Source of the DNA: Typha latifolia
Taxonomy: Eukaryota; Streptophyta; Magnoliopsida; Poales; Typhaceae
Length of the DNA stretch: 64,000 nt
Assembly (NCBI GenBank): GCA_019914945.1
Contig: CM034112.1
Coordinates: 8,772,501 to 8,836,500, forward strand
Reading direction: 5' to 3'
A program made the translations under genes and the position numbers. Shown piece by piece: positions 61,301 to 64,000 of the stretch. Position 1 is the first letter of the stretch; every line of letters starts with the position of its first letter. The notes beneath the pieces were generated by a model that saw only the letters and a list, made by a program, of their open reading frames with translations, made no database searches and had not been told where the DNA came from.

Positions 61301-62492
61301 TGCGCCACTTGTACTGAATACTATGCATAAAAAGCATCTTGAATAAGATTTAGATTAGCCTCAGCCACTCAGAATATATCAAATATCTTCAACACAATAT
61401 TGAATATGTTAAATATTTTTTGTGTAAAATATTGTGAATTTCCATTTTCCTTGCCCAACATTTTACTCAAATCTTCATGCAAAATTCACCCATGTAAATA
61501 GCCTATGAGCTCAGAAATTGATTTGCAAGCTCATAAGCTGATCTCGACTTAATAAACTTCTTGTACTGGTTGATATGGGAAAACAGGGCCTGATTGTGGA
61601 TACCCTCCCACAGTGACAGATAGAGATTTGCACCGCATTGAGCCCCCATTCCAAGCAGTGCAACAATCATTATTTTAGATTATCATGGCACACCAGAACA
61701 TACGCCAACTAGAAATGGAGTAAGCTATAACAGCTCAACAATATAAAACTGAAATAGCCCAAAATTTTCTGCTATGCTTCCCCAATATCCTAACCATCGC
61801 CAAAAGCAATATGCACGAGCATTCTAAAATATGGTGCGCCATACATGCAATCAAAGTAAATATTTTAAGAAGTGAAACTGATATTCACCATGAAGTGATG
61901 GGACTTGATTTTCTTGCTCAGTCGTATCAGAAGTCAACCAAGTTCTAGAAGGGCTTTCAGCACTGCTACAACAGTTATTTCCCACAATAGCTCCAGTAGG
62001 CACTGTATCATCTGTAGAACATGTTAGCCTTCTAAAAAAATGACACTATCTATAAAAGGTGAAGAATGATAAATTTAAGAAATGATTCTTTTGAGTCTAT
62101 GATTAAACCTTTCGTCATATTAGATGCACTAACAGGCGGAAGAGAAGAATTGGTCCATGATGAAACTGTCGCAGCACTTGTCGTAGAGTTCCTAATGACA
62201 GCGGAGGTATCTGTAGATAAAAGATAGCCTGGTTCTAGCTGATGAGAAGAAGCCTGAAGTGGTGTGGCAGCTTGAGATAATTGGGAAGCTGCAAAGTTTC
62301 CTAAGAAACCCATTAGATGCACTAAAGTCTAAAACACAAAGGTCACAATTTTGTCAAACATTTCATACCACTTTTAGGGGCTTTTTGCGGATATGGATGT
62401 GCAGCTTTCCTCTTTGGACGAGGAGGTGGCACATGTTCACTCGTGCCACTTTTTTGAACCTTCAAAAAGTACTTCTGCGCATGACTCCTTAT
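53096..62492 (-). CDS. REVEILLE-type (RVE6/8, LHY/CCA1-like) MYB transcription factor, 5' part outside window
   Basis: Minus-strand exons in phase: 62492-62369, 62300-62109, 62011-61889, 60910-60801, 59380-59321, 53296-53196 and 53111-53096 (TAA). The first visible exon opens with [20 protein letters not shown], the third helix of the single SHAQKYF-type MYB repeat, followed by [20 protein letters not shown]. Exon 4 carries the subfamily C-terminal block [20 protein letters not shown] and [11 protein letters not shown], and exon 5 continues [20 protein letters not shown]. This C-terminal LCL block separates RVE4/6/8 from CCA1/LHY. These proteins bind the evening element and activate evening-phased clock genes. 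The visible part is 241 codons; the first MYB helices and start codon should lie beyond 64000, since none was found in 62500-64000. The final 84-bp intron (53195-53112) is a multiple of three without stops, so retention would extend the C-terminus by 28 residues. Intron 59320-53297 is about 6 kb because of a hAT insertion. Confidence 0.9.
56301..57022. mobile_element. Nested GC-ended non-autonomous transposon
   Basis: The element has terminal inverted repeats AATGATGGTTGTGCC and, inward from the right, AATGATGGCCGTGCTGG. GC-rich subterminal sequence with GGCACG and GTGCC motifs surrounds an AT-rich core. The core matches the element at 10778-11718 in the MEE44-like gene. It interrupts the hAT element, so it inserted later. 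No coding frame is present. Confidence 0.75.
58291..58339. repeat. (AT)n microsatellite in the hAT element
   Basis: About 24 uninterrupted AT units lie within the degenerate transposase region. Confidence 0.95.
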
Positions 62493-63724
62493 CTATAAAG
62501 ACTGCTTTTAGATTTTTGCATGAAGGGTCCCGATGTATATTTTAACTTTTAAGGTTACATATCTATCTCCAGGCTAACAGCATGAAATTAACTTCAGAAA
62601 AACATTCCCTTTCTTGAGATTTACAAAATTATATGCAGACAACACAACTCAAGAAGTTTATGTATGAAACATACGAAAAAAAAAAAGTTACTCCTCAATG
62701 CATCTTTTAGTCTGTGCTCTTGTTACCTTGTTCCAGAATTAATATCCAAAATAGGTGTTGTTCCCTCTAGACAAAGATCATGCAATACTTTGTGTCAAGC
62801 AGCATAAGAAAATCGTTGCCAGTTTGCAAACCTTTTCCAGTTCCACTGCTTCAATACTAGAGAAATTACATCTACTGGCTTAGAATATTCAAAACATAGC
62901 ACTTGCTTGTTTCTCTCATGACATAGTTATTTTTGAACAAAACTTGATTTTCCTACATTGCAAGTCTATAATAATGTTTTACCATAGAAATATTAGGAAC
63001 AAAAGGGACAAAAAGCAAAAGAGATCAAATTGGTGAAAAGAGGTCTTTCTACACACTGAGGCTCCTGCCAATGTGGGGTCTAGTGAGGGAAGATATGTGC
63101 AACACTCATGACTAAGGAGATTGTTTCTGTGACTTGATCTATGATGTATAGCACATAAGGATCGAGTTTAACTGTCACAGCAAGTTACACGGTCATATCT
63201 CCAATAGAGATCAACGGTCCTGGTGTTCAATCCAAATATTGAATAAATGATTCTCAGAGTACCAATGAAATACAGAAAAATAGAAACTAGTTCAACAGAA
63301 CAGTTATGAACCATAGAAACAGAAGAGAGTGTACAAAATCAGGAAGCATAAAAACTTGCACATTGTGTTGCTTGATTGTCTGCTTTTACAATACAGTAGG
63401 CTATATTGGTTTTCATGTCAAAATTTGAAGAAAATGATTGCGCTGTAGAAGCCGGAGACTGTATTTCCACTATCATTAATGATTTTTAATAAGAATGCTA
63501 CATTCAGGGACTCACAACTCCTTATTCTGCATCATTTATGTCCTACAACTAAATTTCCCACTAAAAGGACTTTCCACAAATTGAAATATGACTAAGAAAG
63601 AATGTATTATGGTTCAGAAGCTCTTCATGGTTGTACACACATTATATATAACAAATGAGATGGCCCTCCACCAGTAGTATAGGTAGCATAACTACTACTA
63701 CAATGACATAGATAACTAAAGTTC

Positions 63725-64000
63725 CAAGTATTGGAATCGAGATCGAGATTGGCCGTCCGAAAGAACGATATGTATCAGCGCTATCGGCCGTTCATATCGG
63801 TCTGTATTTTAAAATAATTTTTAAAACATAAAAAAATTCTAAGTTTTTTAGAAAAATAATAAGAAGATATAAATATAAATTATTCATATATAAAGTCTAG
63901 AAACTAAAAAAATAAATATTATTTTCTCAATTTCTATCTCTTCCCCTTGCTACCACTCACACACTCTCTCCCTCTCTCACACAATTAAAAAAAATTCTTA
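63725..64000. mobile_element. hAT-family non-autonomous element, cut by window edge
   Basis: The segment starts CAAGTATTGGAATCGAGATC and contains GATATGTATCAGCG and CTATCGGCCG. These resemble the inverted right-hand part of the element at 6212-6763 and the GACCGATATGTATCG near the right end of 54879-58807. A CT-rich stretch follows, as in the 6212 element. The right end is outside the window, so no target duplication can be checked. It would lie in an intron of the REVEILLE gene. Confidence 0.55.

Noticed and set aside
62500..63720. Search for the first MYB helices of the REVEILLE gene
   Set aside because: No minus-strand sequence resembling the SRESWTEQEHDKFLEAL-type exon was seen, so that exon is assumed to lie beyond the window.
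1..64000. tRNA, rRNA or known plant microRNA genes
   Set aside because: No cloverleaf with T-loop consensus, rRNA segment or familiar mature microRNA sequence was recognised by eye. A covariance-model search would be needed to be certain.

Overview
The window is nuclear DNA of a flowering plant. Its genes have many short exons with GT-AG introns, AT-rich introns, and plant transposon debris between and inside genes. Codon and repeat style suggest a monocot. The CAAGGTTC-ended hAT elements and the GC-rich terminal-repeat element look like repeats I associate with palms (Arecaceae), but species assignment is inference. I see no bacterial, viral or CRISPR-type system.

Five protein-coding genes can be built exon by exon. 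(1) 118-14124, + strand: a large nucleotidyltransferase/poly(A)-polymerase-like protein resembling Arabidopsis MEE44 (15 exons, about 1605 aa). (2) 17089-26381, - strand: SEC16/MAIGO5, the scaffold of ER exit sites (13 coding exons, about 1388 aa). (3) 32229-36456, - strand: a WAT1-related/EamA membrane transporter (7 exons, 348 aa). (4) 46274-48513, - strand: a GT-2-type trihelix transcription factor (2 exons) with an apparent 1-base deletion in a homopolymer that breaks the reading frame in exon 1. (5) 53096 to beyond the right edge, - strand: a REVEILLE (RVE6/8-type, LHY/CCA1-like) clock MYB. Its N-terminal MYB exon lies outside the window.

The genes do not form an operon or pathway. The SEC16-WAT1 neighbourhood does appear to match an Arabidopsis chromosome 5 neighbourhood (At5g47470 beside At5g47480, with the trihelix At5g47660 nearby), suggesting old conserved microsynteny.

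The rest is repeat-rich. A complete hAT transposon (54879-58807) has a perfect 8-bp target duplication, contains a second nested element, and sits in a 6-kb intron of the REVEILLE gene. A 552-bp non-autonomous relative, also with a perfect 8-bp target duplication, sits in intron 7 of the MEE44-like gene. A third relative starts at 63725 and runs off the window. An old segmental duplication (26887-29165 versus 30362-31855) lies between SEC16 and WAT1. The gap between WAT1 and the trihelix gene holds Copia and LINE remnants. A 128-bp tandem duplication has copied the splice acceptor and start of exon 2 of the MEE44-like gene.

Exon borders were set by splice signals, reading phase and remembered family similarity. 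All were counted by hand and carry an error of a base or two.
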